NCBI RefSeq assembly: GCF_900452385.1
Contig: NZ_UGOA01000001.1
Location: 1,001,501-1,065,500, forward strand
Source: Legionella donaldsonii
GTDB lineage: Bacteria > Pseudomonadota > Gammaproteobacteria > Legionellales > Legionellaceae
DNA length: 64,000 nucleotides
Direction: 5' to 3'
Shown: piece by piece, positions 35,398 to 44,520 of the stretch
Numbering within the stretch: position 1 is the stretch's first letter
Layout: every line of letters starts with the position of its first letter
The notes under the pieces: model-generated
What the model was told of the DNA's origin: nothing
What the model saw: the letters and a program-made list of their open reading frames with translations, nothing else
Databases searched by the model: none
Program-made: the position numbers and the translations under genes

Positions 35398-36972
35398 ATG
35401 AAAAAATTGGCTCAGCTTCTCCACAATCTTTATTTTACTTATGGTCATTTGGATAAAATGACGTTACTGCTTAATTTTTTCTCTAGTACACCCGATCCAG
35501 AACGTGGGTATGCCCTCGCTATTATGGCAAATACCCTGGTTTTTCCTACTTTTAATCGTGTGTTAATTAGAGAGTTAATCCAGGATAAAATGGATCCTGT
35601 TTTATTTGAGCTTTCTTATGATTATGTGGGCGATATCTCAGAAACTATCGCTTTGCTTTGGCCTCAGCCGGGAGCTAATAATGAATTGCCTTTGCTCTCC
35701 AGCTTAATTGCCAAATTCAAATCCCTACCCAAAAATGAAATTAAAAATTATTTAAGTGATTTACTCAATCACAGTAATGTTATCGAGCGTTGGGCCATTT
35801 TAAAATTAGGTACAGGGAGTTTACGGATTGGTATTTCGGCACGCTTTCTAAAAAATACTTTAGCTAAATATGGCAAAGTTGATGTACAGGAAATCGAACA
35901 AATCTGGCATGGATTAAATCCACCCTATATTGAATTGTTTGCTTGGCTAGAAAAAAAGAGTGCCGTACCCCTAAATAAGGAATCGATTTTCTTTCATCCC
36001 GTTATGTTATCTCACCCCTTTGACGAAAAAGAGTTGCAACAAATCAATCTCCAGGAATTTTCCTTTGAGCGAAAATATGATGGTATCCGCGTTCAAATTG
36101 TATCGACGGATCAAGGAAAGGCTCTGTTTACCCGTACTGGCGATAATATCAGTCATTCCTTTCCGGATCTGCTGGCTTCCATACAAGGCAAGGTCGTATT
36201 AGACGGAGAGTTAATCATTAAAACGATGAATGGGATTGGTAGTTTTAACGATTTACAGCAACGATTAAACCGCAAAACAATATCCAAAAAACGCTTATCA
36301 GATTCTCCTGCAGCCATAATACTCTATGATATTTTAAGCTGGAATTCGGACGATCTGCGAGCCTTAGCCTTTACTGAACGTCGGCAAAAACTGGAGCAAT
36401 GGGTGGCGATTCACCCAGCAGATAATATCCTCCTTTCAGAGTTATTAACCTGCAAAGAAGGCTGTACCTTACCGCAATTAAAACACCAAATTCTGCAAGA
36501 AAATCATCCAGCCGTAGAAGGGTTAATGATTAAAAATAAGCAAAGCCCTTATCTTGCCGGGAGACCAATGGGACATTGGTACAAATGGAAACGAGATCCG
36601 TTAATCATTGATGCAGTGCTCATGTATGCTCAGCGAGGGCATGGTAAACGCTCTTCTTATTACTCAGATTATACTTTTGGCTTGTGGCAAGAAGGGGAGT
36701 TACTGCCAATCGGTAAAGCCTATTTCGGATTTACCGATGAAGAGCTCAGACAACTGGATCAATGGATACGCAATAACACTATCCATCGTTTTGGCCCTGT
36801 TCGGGAAGTAAAAAAGGAATTGGTTTTTGAAGTTGCTTTTGATGCAGTGAATTTGTCTTCTCGCCATAAATCAGGGCTAGCTCTCCGATTCCCTCGCATT
36901 AATCGGATAAGATGGGATAAACCAGCTGAGGAGGCCGATCAACTGAAAACGTTATCAAAATTGATGAAATAG
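35398..36972 (+). CDS. ATP-dependent DNA ligase
   Basis: The 524-aa protein has an N-terminal helical DNA-binding domain (about 1-200) and the nucleotidyltransferase domain with K-Y-D-G-I-R (motif I, the Lys adenylated by ATP, about residue 229). V-V-L-D-G-E-L, then W-Y-K-W-K-R-D (motif V-type) complete the core; the OB-fold with F-x-V-A-F-D-A and R-F-P-R-I-N-R ends the protein. It seals nicks and is distinct from the NAD-dependent replicative LigA. It is an accessory repair ligase, paired with the exonuclease gene immediately upstream. Confidence 0.93.
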   Translation: MKKLAQLLHNLYFTYGHLDKMTLLLNFFSSTPDPERGYALAIMANTLVFPTFNRVLIRELIQDKMDPVLFELSYDYVGDISETIALLWPQPGANNELPLLSSLIAKFKSLPKNEIKNYLSDLLNHSNVIERWAILKLGTGSLRIGISARFLKNTLAKYGKVDVQEIEQIWHGLNPPYIELFAWLEKKSAVPLNKESIFFHPVMLSHPFDEKELQQINLQEFSFERKYDGIRVQIVSTDQGKALFTRTGDNISHSFPDLLASIQGKVVLDGELIIKTMNGIGSFNDLQQRLNRKTISKKRLSDSPAAIILYDILSWNSDDLRALAFTERRQKLEQWVAIHPADNILLSELLTCKEGCTLPQLKHQILQENHPAVEGLMIKNKQSPYLAGRPMGHWYKWKRDPLIIDAVLMYAQRGHGKRSSYYSDYTFGLWQEGELLPIGKAYFGFTDEELRQLDQWIRNNTIHRFGPVREVKKELVFEVAFDAVNLSSRHKSGLALRFPRINRIRWDKPAEEADQLKTLSKLMK

Positions 36973-36993
36973 ATTTTCTTAAAGCGATTGCTC

Positions 36994-37016
36994 TTTTACA
37001 TTCTAAAAATGTAAAA
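36994..37016 (+). terminator. hairpin after the ligase gene
   Basis: TTTTACATT and AATGTAAAA form a 9-bp stem with a 5-base loop, starting 21 bases past the ligase stop. It has the U-rich look of an intrinsic terminator. Confidence 0.55.
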
Positions 37017-37163
37017 AACCTCAGTTGATACTGTTTCCATGGTGTTAATAAGGGCAATCTCAATCATTTAACCCTAAGCTCATCTTTCGTCATTTGCTGG
37101 TCAACGAAATAGTTCAGCGTTGGGGATGCACTATTGTCATAGTGTCTCGCCTGCTAAAAGGGG

Positions 37164-37718
37164 TTAATGATAATCCCGCGCGGCCTGAGAATGCGTTTTA
37201 GCTCTTATTTTTACAGCCTGTTTTTTTCCTTTTTTAGGCGCTGGCTTCGCTTTTACGGCCACCTCTTCTTTAGTTTTTTCCAACCAAAGCAAAAATTTTC
37301 CTTTTAAATAATGCATTTTTTCTTTAATAACAATAGCTTGTCGCGATGAAATAATTTTTTTGGCTTGATTAAATAGTTCACCTTCCTCTTCCCGTACATG
37401 GTGCTCAACGATTTCCTTTAATTTTAATACCGCTTTCTCCCAATTTTTTCCACTTACTTTGCTTTGAATCACCTTATTAATTTGGTCTTCAATTTCACGA
37501 TGTTCTTTCTCGCCGTGCAAAGCGATTTCATTGGTTTGAGGGTGTTCAGCCAGTCTACGATATAGAGTCTCTTGCTCAGCGTGAGCGTGGACTAATAACT
37601 CCTGAGCAATTAAAGCAACGATTTCCTTTTTACGGGTTACTATTTTTGAATCTTCAAATAATTTAAACAGATGTTCAACTTTGTCATGATCCATTTTTAA
37701 ATAGTCATAAATATCCAT
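37164..37718 (-). CDS. hemerythrin-like protein
   Basis: The 184-aa protein has an HHE-type four-helix domain: M-D-H-D-K-V-E-H-L-F at the start, H-A-H-A-E-Q-E-T-L-Y (about 48), H-G-E-K-E-H-R-E-I-E (about 72) and H-H-V-R-E-E-E-G-E-L-F (about 110). These His/Glu residues would hold a diiron or oxygen/NO-sensing site. The last 40 residues are basic (A-K-P-A-P-K-K-G-K-K), perhaps DNA- or RNA-binding. The gene lies 10 bases downstream of the alcohol dehydrogenase gene and is probably co-transcribed, suggesting a shared stress role. Confidence 0.88.
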   Translation of the reverse strand: MDIYDYLKMDHDKVEHLFKLFEDSKIVTRKKEIVALIAQELLVHAHAEQETLYRRLAEHPQTNEIALHGEKEHREIEDQINKVIQSKVSGKNWEKAVLKLKEIVEHHVREEEGELFNQAKKIISSRQAIVIKEKMHYLKGKFLLWLEKTKEEVAVKAKPAPKKGKKQAVKIRAKTHSQAARDYH

Positions 37719-37728
37719 TTGTAGCCTC

Positions 37729-38901
37729 CTAGGGGGTCATAACCACCTTGATACAACCATTTTGTTTTTCTTCAAAAATTTTATAAGCGTCCGGAGCAGC
37801 CTTTAACTTAATGCGGTGTGTGATGATTTTAGATGGATCAATTTCACCATCCGTTATTTTTTTCAACAGCATAGGCAAGTAGCGTTGTACATGGGTTTGT
37901 CCCATTCTAAAAGTTAATCCTTTATTCATGGCTGCCCCAAAAGGAATATTATCGAGATTGTCTAAGTACACTCCTGGCATAGAAATAGTCCCAGCCTTCC
38001 CACAACATCGAATAGCCTCTCTTAGGACATGGGCTCGATCGGTAAGCAAGTAAGTCATTTGCTTAACTCGATCGACAATCGAGTCAAACGAAGGTCCTAC
38101 ATGGGCCTCGCATCCAACAGCATCAATACAACGTTCTGGACCTAGTCCTTTAGTCATTACCATTAAGGCATCAAAAACATCTTCTTCTTTGAAATTAATC
38201 GTTTCAGCATGACCAAATTTTTCGGCGAGTTTTAAGCGCTCTGCAACACAGTCAATGGCAATCACCCGTCCTGCACCTAACATCCATGCGCTTTGGATGG
38301 CAAATTGTCCCACCGGTCCACAACCCCAGACAGCTACTGTATCTCCCTCTTCGATAGCACAATTCTCGGCTGCCATGTACCCGGTAGGAAAAATATCAGA
38401 TAGAAATAATAGTTTCTCATCAGCAATATCCGAGGGAACTTTGATAGGACCTACATTTGCAAAAGGAACTCTTACATACTCTGCCTGGCCACCAGAAAAA
38501 CCTCCTAACAGATGGGAATAGCCAAACATGCCTGCGGGTGTTTGTCCCATTTGTTGTCTGGCTATTTCTCCATTAGGATTAGACAGTTCGCAACTTGCAT
38601 AGAGTTTTTTCTTACAGAAATGGCATTTACCGCAAGAAATGGTGAAAGGGACAACAACTTTATCGCCAATTTTTAATTTTTTATTCGCTGAGCCTAGTTC
38701 AACAACTTCTCCCATGAATTCATGTCCCAAAATATCTCCAGATTCCATAGTAGGCATTAACCCGTTATAAAGATGGAGATCAGAACCACAAATTGCTGTT
38801 GCGGTAACGCGGATTATTGCATCTTGCTCATTAATGATTTCAGGATCAGGGACTTTTTCAATACGTACGTCTTTCTTTCCATGCCAGCATATTGCTTTCA
38901 T
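37729..38901 (-). CDS. zinc-dependent alcohol/formaldehyde dehydrogenase family protein
   Basis: The 390-aa medium-chain dehydrogenase has catalytic zinc ligands Cys ([10 protein letters not shown]) and His (G-H-E-F-M-G-E-V). It also has the structural zinc Cys set [15 protein letters not shown], and an NAD fold with [11 protein letters not shown]. The long form with an insertion after residue 270 matches the glutathione-independent formaldehyde dehydrogenase-like group. It probably oxidises small alcohols or aldehydes. It is followed by the hemerythrin-like gene. Confidence 0.9.
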   Translation of the reverse strand: MKAICWHGKKDVRIEKVPDPEIINEQDAIIRVTATAICGSDLHLYNGLMPTMESGDILGHEFMGEVVELGSANKKLKIGDKVVVPFTISCGKCHFCKKKLYASCELSNPNGEIARQQMGQTPAGMFGYSHLLGGFSGGQAEYVRVPFANVGPIKVPSDIADEKLLFLSDIFPTGYMAAENCAIEEGDTVAVWGCGPVGQFAIQSAWMLGAGRVIAIDCVAERLKLAEKFGHAETINFKEEDVFDALMVMTKGLGPERCIDAVGCEAHVGPSFDSIVDRVKQMTYLLTDRAHVLREAIRCCGKAGTISMPGVYLDNLDNIPFGAAMNKGLTFRMGQTHVQRYLPMLLKKITDGEIDPSKIITHRIKLKAAPDAYKIFEEKQNGCIKVVMTP

Positions 38902-39118
38902 AATAATTCCTTTATTAGTCCATGCAAAATTAATGTATAAAAATTATCCATATATTTAACGGATAGAACATATCTCCTCTCATTTCAACAATCATTGGAT
39001 AGAAGTAGCCAGGACTAAAAATAGAATGTATTTAAAAATCATTTCCTTAGATAGAGGAATTTTTTTTCCCAGCTTTAAGTCAAACAGGTTCTATTAGGGA
39101 GCCGAGAAAGCAATGCTT
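38902..39118. other. intergenic upstream of the dehydrogenase gene
   Basis: The region holds the dehydrogenase promoter presumably and leads into the integrase relic. No clear boxes or other genes were seen. Confidence 0.4.
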
Positions 39119-39320
39119 AAAGTTTCCGAGTGATCAGGTGTATCTTTTAACGTCCATGATTTAAGACGAACTTTCGCTACTACGGCTGAAAGTCTCGATT
39201 TGCCTGCATATGCTTTAAAACGTCTACTTAATCATAAAATTACCAGTAGGTAATATCATGCGCGAGGCGGAGCGCGTGAGAAAGCCTATGCAGTTGATTT
39301 CGAATTATTTGCATCGGCAA
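39119..39320 (+). pseudogene. tyrosine-integrase C-terminal relic
   Basis: From 39119 the frame gives K-V-S-E, a stop, then S-G-V-S-F-N-V-H-D-L-R-R-T-F-A-T-T-A-E (box II of tyrosine integrases with the H-x-x-R pair). L-K-R-L-L-N-H-K-I follows, then a stop. In another frame from 39270 it continues E-R-V-R-K-P-M-Q-L-I-S-N-Y-L, the usual integrase tail. The stop codons and frameshift show it is dead. The matching order in island integrases supports a lost genomic island here. Confidence 0.8.
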
Positions 39321-39364
39321 ATAATTGGCACTACAAAGAGGTGTGAAGAAATTACAGGGCAATT

Positions 39365-39484
39365 AATCCTACTATAATAGGATTTTATAGTCTCATTATT
39401 GTTCTTCAATAATTAATCCTACTATAATAGGATCTTAAAGTCTTTATTATTCTTTTTGACCATTAATCCTACGAGGATGGGATT
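39365..39484 (+). promoter_or_regulatory. three evenly spaced operator-like palindromes upstream of hipB
   Basis: AATCCTACTATAATAGGATT starts at 39365, again (last base changed) at 39415, and as AATCC-N10-GGATT at 39465. The spacing is exactly 50 bp each time. The outer arms (AATCC and GGATT) fit the E. coli HipB operator type (TATCC-N8-GGATA). The first two contain TATAAT, so HipB binding would cover a -10 box. The three sites precede hipB (39523). Confidence 0.7.
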
Positions 39485-39522
39485 AATTAATAATTAATTC
39501 AAAATTTTCTATTAAGGATGAT

Positions 39523-39804
39523 ATGGCCAAGCAAATTAAAAAACTACCGACTCCTAATCTTCAGTCGCCGTTAACAGCAAAATTGTTAGGAGATGCCATT
39601 AAAGCCCGTCGAACTCAAAGTAATTTAAAATTAGAGGATGCGGCTGCTTTATGTGGTATAGCCAAAGAAACCTTTATGAAAATAGAGCATGGGCAATCGA
39701 ACTGTCAATTAGCAAGTGTATTACAAATTTGCTCTGGTTTAGGGATAAATCTTTACATAAAACCGTGGGTGGAGAATGGTGGAGATAAAAATGATTGGAG
39801 CTAA
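39523..39804 (+). CDS. hipB: HipB-like XRE antitoxin/regulator
   Basis: The 93-aa protein has an XRE helix-turn-helix: L-G-D-A-I-K-A-R-R-T-Q-S-N-L-K-L-E-D-A-A, then C-G-I-A-K-E-T-F-M-K-I-E-H-G-Q-S-N, as in HipB and other toxin-antitoxin repressors. The ribosome site AAGGATG precedes ATG 39523. The next gene (hipA/hipS-like) overlaps its end by 29 bases, the usual arrangement of hip loci. Three operator-like sites lie upstream. It would repress the locus with its partner. Confidence 0.85.
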   Translation: MAKQIKKLPTPNLQSPLTAKLLGDAIKARRTQSNLKLEDAAALCGIAKETFMKIEHGQSNCQLASVLQICSGLGINLYIKPWVENGGDKNDWS

Positions 39805-40063
39805 GCAAACCCTGGATGTTTATCTAGGAAAAAATCAAATAGCCAATATTGCTTTTATCGAGGACCAGTTGTACTGGAAATATAATGAAAACTGGCAAAA
39901 GAAAGGTTACGCTATATCTCCACATTTACCCTTGCATCAAGATATTCCATCTTTAAATGTGCAGCGTTTTTTACGGAATTTATTACCTGAAGGAAACCCC
40001 CTGGAGGTTGATAACCAATATCCATTTTTCGCAAGGGCGGTATTATGTCTTTTCCAAATTTGA
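39776..40063 (+). pseudogene. HipA N-terminal (HipS-like) fragment, cut by the dispersed repeat
   Basis: Residues 1-76 match the N-terminal subdomain of HipA or the separate HipS protein: T-L-D-V-Y-L-G-K-N-Q-I-A-N-I, K-Y-N-E-N-W, S-P-H-L-P-L and R-F-L-R-N-L-L-P-E-G-N-P-L-E. After this the frame enters the repeat copy B at 40027, so the last dozen or so residues are not from HipA. The kinase (HipT core) that should follow is absent. In three-gene HipBST systems HipS is a separate protein; here that is possible for the front part, but the missing kinase makes it look like a broken locus. Confidence 0.7.
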
Positions 40064-40290
40064 AAAAACACTACCTAAAAAGGAAGTTAAGAGTGCTCTA
40101 TTCATCGGAATTATAGGAAAGAGGGGAGGGAGTATTCCTTATTGGAAAAGGCTTACTGATGTGGATCTACGAAATAAAAAATTTCTGTAGTGCCTGCTAA
40201 AAAGCTAAAAAATTCATTTGCAAGGCACCACAGAATCAAATACTATAAATCTGCGTTTGATGTGTTTAAATGCAATAAGCGCTGACAGAG
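40027..40290. repeat. dispersed repeat, copy B (copy A at 7328-7590)
   Basis: It shares with copy A the words GTAGTGCCTGCTAAAAAGC, TAAAAAATTCATT and TTTAAATGCAATAAG. In this copy the left end lies inside the hipA-like frame and the right end (GCTGACAGAGAGG) is followed by about 290 bp of gene-free sequence up to the LuxR gene. Short frames inside look non-coding. Confidence 0.65.
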
Positions 40291-40579
40291 AGGCATCTCA
40301 CCTCCTCCCCGCCAGCTAACCACAATCTATCTACGAGGATAAATTATGGCTAAACGAATCTTAGTCTATTTCAGTTTTGTATTTCAATGGCATGTCCGTA
40401 AGAAGCCACCAAAATTTCACATTATTTGCACCGGTTGAACATTAGGAGCATGGTTTACAGCGTGCTTTTAATTCGCTTTTAACCAGAAATCTTAATTATT
40501 TCAGCGACTAGAGATACAGGAATTATTTTTTCAATAATTCCTGTGCTAAGTCACGCCTTTAAAACATAAAGGAAGAATA

Positions 40580-40963
40580 ATGGTGAAAACAAAGCAAGAA
40601 ACCTTGAGGAAAACGAATTTAATCGACAGTCCCTTTTTTAAAGTGTTTGCAAAAAACTACCTGAACTATTTAGGCAATAGTAATCCAACCGCTAACCAAC
40701 TGGCCGAAATCCAGGCCTTGCTTTCCAGTACCTGGATAAGACTGCCGATTTGTTTCGATCTGCGTTTAAGTGAGCAGGAAAAGCAATGTCTTTACTTATC
40801 CGCCCAAGGTAAAGAGGTGAAAGACATCGCAGCTTTTTTAAAGGTATCCACCCGAAGAGTGACTCAGCATCGGCAATCCATCTTTCAAAAATTGGATTGT
40901 AAAAATATAACAAGCGCGATAATTGTTGGATTGCGGTTTGGAGTGATCCAGGCTGAGGATTGA
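40580..40963 (+). CDS. LuxR-type HTH protein
   Basis: The 127-aa protein ends in a LuxR/GerE helix-turn-helix: L-R-L-S-E-Q-E-K-Q-C-L-Y-L-S-A-Q-G-K-E, V-K-D-I-A-A-F-L, then S-T-R-R-V-T-Q-H-R-Q-S-I-F-Q-K-L, the recognition helix followed by the dimer helix. The N-terminal 60 residues have no known sensor domain. Two relics of the same family are found at 30489-30740 and 33798-33930, so it belongs to a small duplicating family. It lies in the island region. Confidence 0.8.
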   Translation: MVKTKQETLRKTNLIDSPFFKVFAKNYLNYLGNSNPTANQLAEIQALLSSTWIRLPICFDLRLSEQEKQCLYLSAQGKEVKDIAAFLKVSTRRVTQHRQSIFQKLDCKNITSAIIVGLRFGVIQAED

Positions 40964-41019
40964 TTGGGAGACAAGTTTGGTAAAGTAAGGAGCTCTGGGG
41001 AAAGGCTTTCAAATACACC

Positions 41020-41036
41020 TTTAAGCCCTGACCCCA
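41020..41036. repeat. half copy of the GGTCAGGGC repeat family
   Basis: TTAAGCCCTGACCCC, the right arm alone, lies between the LuxR gene and the minus-strand transporter. Confidence 0.5.
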
Positions 41037-41118
41037 TTGATTTAATAATTCGATCAGATTTTGGAAGAAAATGATCTTACACTGATTATCATTGACAGTT
41101 TTTTAGTGGTTCGTGTCT

Positions 41119-41997
41119 TTAATCTTGCGGAATTACTTTTTGTTTAGTCCGTTTTTCTGATAGCAAAATGGCAAAAAATATCATTAAAGCTCCAATGAAG
41201 AATTGGACAGTTAATTGCTCATGCAAATAAATTGCGGCAGTTATGGTTGCAAATACCGGTTCAAGGGAAAAAATAATTGCTGCTTTAGTAGAGCTAACAT
41301 ATTTTTGAAATTGGAGTTGTAGCAAAAAAGCAAAAATTGAAGCAAAGATACTGCAAAATAAAATGGCAACCCAAACATTCGTTTGTGAGGGAATAGCAAG
41401 TCTTGTAGTAAATAAGCTGGCAACTCCCGCTAAAATACAAACAAAAATGGATTGAATGAACGTTAAGGAGAGTGATTGGTGAATCTGAGAGGCTTTACCA
41501 GCGAATAAAATATAGCCCGCAAAACAAAATGCACACAATAAAACCCAGAGATCGCCGTGACTAACTGTAAATCCATCAGAAAGCGTAATAAACCCAACCC
41601 CAACCAGGGCAATTAACGTGGCAGCAATGACATAGATGGACGGCCATTGTTTATGAAGGCAAGACTCAAAGAGGGCAACTACTATAACGGACAGTCCAGT
41701 GATAAAGCTCGCAGTCGAGGCAGTCGTGTAGCGTAAGCCGATGGTTTGGAATATCACTGTACCAGCCAGGAGGAGACCTAAAAAGGTGCCATAAAATAGG
41801 GTTTGCCGATCGAACCTTATTTTTTTCCAAAAAATAAGGAGTAATAAGAAGCTAGCGATACCAAAACGCCAAAACAAAAAATTAAAGGGTGATAGTGTTG
41901 CCACCGCATCCTTAATAAATGCAAAGGTCATTCCCCAAAATATTGTGGCTAATAAGATTGCTCCAACACCCAAAATAGATTTATTTTTATTATCCAA
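41119..41997 (-). CDS. DMT-family (EamA) transporter
   Basis: The 292-aa protein has ten membrane helices in two EamA repeats. The first has W-G-M-T-F-A-F-I-K-D and G-L-R-Y-T-T-A-S-T-A-S-F-I; the second has S-S-T-K-A-A-I-I-F-S-L-E-P-V-F-A. These are the drug/metabolite exporter signatures. It is an inner-membrane exporter or importer of small molecules; the substrate is unknown. Confidence 0.88.
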   Translation of the reverse strand: MDNKNKSILGVGAILLATIFWGMTFAFIKDAVATLSPFNFLFWRFGIASFLLLLIFWKKIRFDRQTLFYGTFLGLLLAGTVIFQTIGLRYTTASTASFITGLSVIVVALFESCLHKQWPSIYVIAATLIALVGVGFITLSDGFTVSHGDLWVLLCAFCFAGYILFAGKASQIHQSLSLTFIQSIFVCILAGVASLFTTRLAIPSQTNVWVAILFCSIFASIFAFLLQLQFQKYVSSTKAAIIFSLEPVFATITAAIYLHEQLTVQFFIGALMIFFAILLSEKRTKQKVIPQD

Positions 41998-42060
41998 CTC
42001 AATAGTCTCTTCCAGCGAGTGTTAATAAGGATAGTACTCGGAAATGCTCAAATTGATAAT

Positions 42061-42495
42061 CTAACTGAGCGCTTGTATTTCTACCATAGAAGGACTTGTG
42101 ATTCCCAGACGATTTGCAGCAGCATAAGAAAGATCTAAAATGCGCGTACTATAAAAGGGGCCGCGATCATTAATACGAACCACTACGGTTCGTCCATTTT
42201 TCAGATTCTTAACCCGTAGCCGGGTATTAAAGGGAAGCGTAGGATGTGCGGCTGTCATAGAATACATATTGTACCGCTCTCCATTGGATGTCTTGCGATG
42301 ATGGAAGCGTTTACCATAAAACGTAGCGAGTCCTCGTGCTTTATACCCTTTTGCCGATCTCAGAGGGGTATATACTTTACCCCTGACTTTATAGGAAGCC
42401 ATTTCCCCTTGGGACTTTGTTTTCATACAGGCGGTTAAATTAAACAGCAATCCCATAATGACAAAATAATGCATCGTTTTAACGGCTATTCTCAT
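42061..42495 (-). CDS. rlpA: RlpA-like lipoprotein (septal ring type)
   Basis: The 144-aa protein has a lipoprotein signal (L-F-N-L-T-A-C, Cys about residue 23) and a double-psi beta-barrel: G-L-A-T-F-Y-G, H-R-K-T-S-N-G-E-R-Y, A-A-H-P-T-L-P-F-N-T-R-L-R-V, I-N-D-R-G-P-F and I-L-D-L-S-Y-A-A-A. The residues G-E and D in the barrel fit the lytic transglycosylase site of RlpA. The C-terminal SPOR domain of larger family members is absent, so septal targeting is not assured. Confidence 0.88.
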   Translation of the reverse strand: MRIAVKTMHYFVIMGLLFNLTACMKTKSQGEMASYKVRGKVYTPLRSAKGYKARGLATFYGKRFHHRKTSNGERYNMYSMTAAHPTLPFNTRLRVKNLKNGRTVVVRINDRGPFYSTRILDLSYAAANRLGITSPSMVEIQALS

Positions 42496-42842
42496 GCTTC
42501 TCCCTAAATACCAAATTAGCTTGGAAAAATAGCATATTGATTGAAGTTTGGCGACATATTCGTTGAATACGGCCTAGTGTAATGAAAAAAGAGGATGAAC
42601 TGCAATAAGAAAAACAAAGGCCGCAGGAAACCTGTAAATCTCCCACGATGTATAACAGTGTCATACTGAAATACGCCAAATTCACACAGAGTAATATTAG
42701 AAACGGGGGTTTTGTTAACTCGTGTACTAAGTGTTGCTCGATTTCTAGAAAACCTTTAATAATGCGATCGTAAAAGTTAATTAATATTGTAAATTAAACT
42801 AAGTTAATATAACTTCAATTCCAATGAATTAATTAACTAAAA

Positions 42843-42974
42843 GATAATACGTTAATCGGATATGCCCGCGTTTCAACAGATGATCAAAATTTAAACTTGC
42901 AACACGATGTTTTAAAGCAAGCGGGTTGTGGGAAATTTTTTGATGAAAATATAGATAAGGTGATGCATAGATAA
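42843..42974 (+). pseudogene. serine-recombinase (resolvase/invertase) N-terminal relic
   Basis: The sequence encodes L-I-G-Y-A-R-V-S-T-D-D-Q-N-L, with the catalytic Ser in R-V-S-T-D-D-Q, followed by L-Q-A-like N-L-Q-H-D-V-L-K-Q-A-G-C and F-D-E-N. The start codon is missing and the frame ends after about 40 residues. It is the typical start of a Tn3-type resolvase or DNA invertase. Confidence 0.8.
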
Positions 42975-43017
42975 AAGAGTTTCGCATACTTTGATTTTAA
43001 GCCAACTGAGCCTGAGT

Positions 43018-44388
43018 TTATTTTGGTTGTACAACAAAAGTAAAAGAATTGAGTACTTCCTTTGATTGATTAAAACCAATTAGCCCAACCTCGTTATCAT
43101 AAAAGACATTACAAATATCATTGAACGCGTTAATATTTAAGGGAAAGAGAGCGTTGGGATTATGATATATTACTAATCCTTCAGACCATGATTCTTCATA
43201 ATCAGAGGCATCAATATCTTTATATTCCATTAATGGCAGTAATGCATTCGGATTATCATCAAGTAAAAAAGACATTCTTATCATTTTTATAGAAGAGCTT
43301 CCAAGACCAGCTAGCTTACCCATTCGATTGAATTTTGTTAATGTTGCTTGATTACTAAACAATACTCCGCTGATATACTTAGAATATTGCGAATTGAAAA
43401 AGAAACCAGATTCAATTTTTTTTCCTTTCCATTTATGTTTGGGTACCTGATAGAGAGTGGATACTCCGTCTTCTATTTTTGATTCTAATCCGTAAAGATA
43501 AATAGCAAGCGCTACCCGAGACCAAGTCATGGAGTCATCTGTATGATAATCATGAATTGCAAAAACTAATGGGTGATTCTTTACATGATTTTTTTCCCAA
43601 TATTTTTTTGTAAGTTTAGATAGCAAAGTGCTTCCAAATTTTATTGGCATAAAATTTTTTAGATTTTTTTGAATATCAGCAGGCTTAGAAGTGGGAGGGT
43701 CTGGCCTTTGGGGATTGGTTGAAGGATTAACGGTTACAGCTTCTACAAAAAATTTTTCACCAAAATAAGAAAGTTCAAAATCAGGGGAAGTATGTTCATT
43801 ACTGACCAGCAGATTTACGTTATGATTAAAATACATATGAAGGTATAGTTCCCATAATCTTGCATGAAAATTTTCTGATTGAAATTCACGTACATAATGC
43901 CCATCTTTATCAATAAACGAATTAGTGATCTCGGATATAAGATTTCTTGCGGCTTCAAACCTAGGTTCTTGAGCAAGGATTTTAAAAAATTTGTGTTGTT
44001 TATTTTTAGGGATACACTCTTTAAATAAATCAATTTTCCTTTTTTTATTATTACCTTGAGGATAGCAATCCTGAACTGATGATTCATATTGACTATGAAT
44101 AATACTCAATAATTCTTCTCTACAAATATCTGCAGAAACTGAAAATTTTTTTGATAAGTCAATGCAGCGAAAAAGCCTATTTTCGTCTCGACCCAGAATA
44201 ACATATCCGTAATCATCATCTATAAAATCCCTTACAATAACCGCTAGGATTCGATTTTCAAAAAACGAATACCATTCAATTTCTTCAAAAAGTTGCGAAG
44301 AAAGACGCCTGCAATAACAATATGCATCAAATTGCTTTTTTGAAATTTTTTTTCCATGCTCATCCAAGTAATTATATTTTTTATTCAT
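43018..44388 (-). CDS. putative PD-(D/E)XK nuclease-like protein, unknown
   Basis: The 456-aa protein has no family I can name with confidence. Around residues 170-220 it has A-R-L-W-E-L-Y-L-H-M-Y-F, then T-S-P-D-F-E-L-S-Y-F, then F-F-V-E-A-V-T. A Glu on a helix, P-D-F on a strand and hydrophobic-E-A next resemble the E...PD...E-x-K layout of PD-(D/E)XK nucleases; the last Lys is replaced by a V or by a nearby group. The rest is charged and mixed. It points away from the gene at 44521, with a 132-bp shared upstream region. The pair is AT-rich relative to neighbours and sits in the island. Confidence 0.5.
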   Translation of the reverse strand: MNKKYNYLDEHGKKISKKQFDAYCYCRRLSSQLFEEIEWYSFFENRILAVIVRDFIDDDYGYVILGRDENRLFRCIDLSKKFSVSADICREELLSIIHSQYESSVQDCYPQGNNKKRKIDLFKECIPKNKQHKFFKILAQEPRFEAARNLISEITNSFIDKDGHYVREFQSENFHARLWELYLHMYFNHNVNLLVSNEHTSPDFELSYFGEKFFVEAVTVNPSTNPQRPDPPTSKPADIQKNLKNFMPIKFGSTLLSKLTKKYWEKNHVKNHPLVFAIHDYHTDDSMTWSRVALAIYLYGLESKIEDGVSTLYQVPKHKWKGKKIESGFFFNSQYSKYISGVLFSNQATLTKFNRMGKLAGLGSSSIKMIRMSFLLDDNPNALLPLMEYKDIDASDYEESWSEGLVIYHNPNALFPLNINAFNDICNVFYDNEVGLIGFNQSKEVLNSFTFVVQPK

Positions 44389-44520
44389 GTCGAATACTTA
44401 AAGTTTATTTTTAATTATAGTGAATTTTTCTTCCATATAGTTAGCCAGCGTGGCTTTGATGACTAGGGGATCAAGAGATAAGAAAATATCCTTATTCTAA
44501 GGAAAAAAAGTGGAGATGGT

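Noticed and set aside
39365-39484. CRISPR-like array
   Set aside because: Only three units; each is itself palindromic with a promoter box, which fits operators. No cas genes are present.
40346-40438. 30-codon frame with GAGGA upstream between repeat B and the LuxR gene
   Set aside because: Too short and without a known family, though the ribosome site is good.
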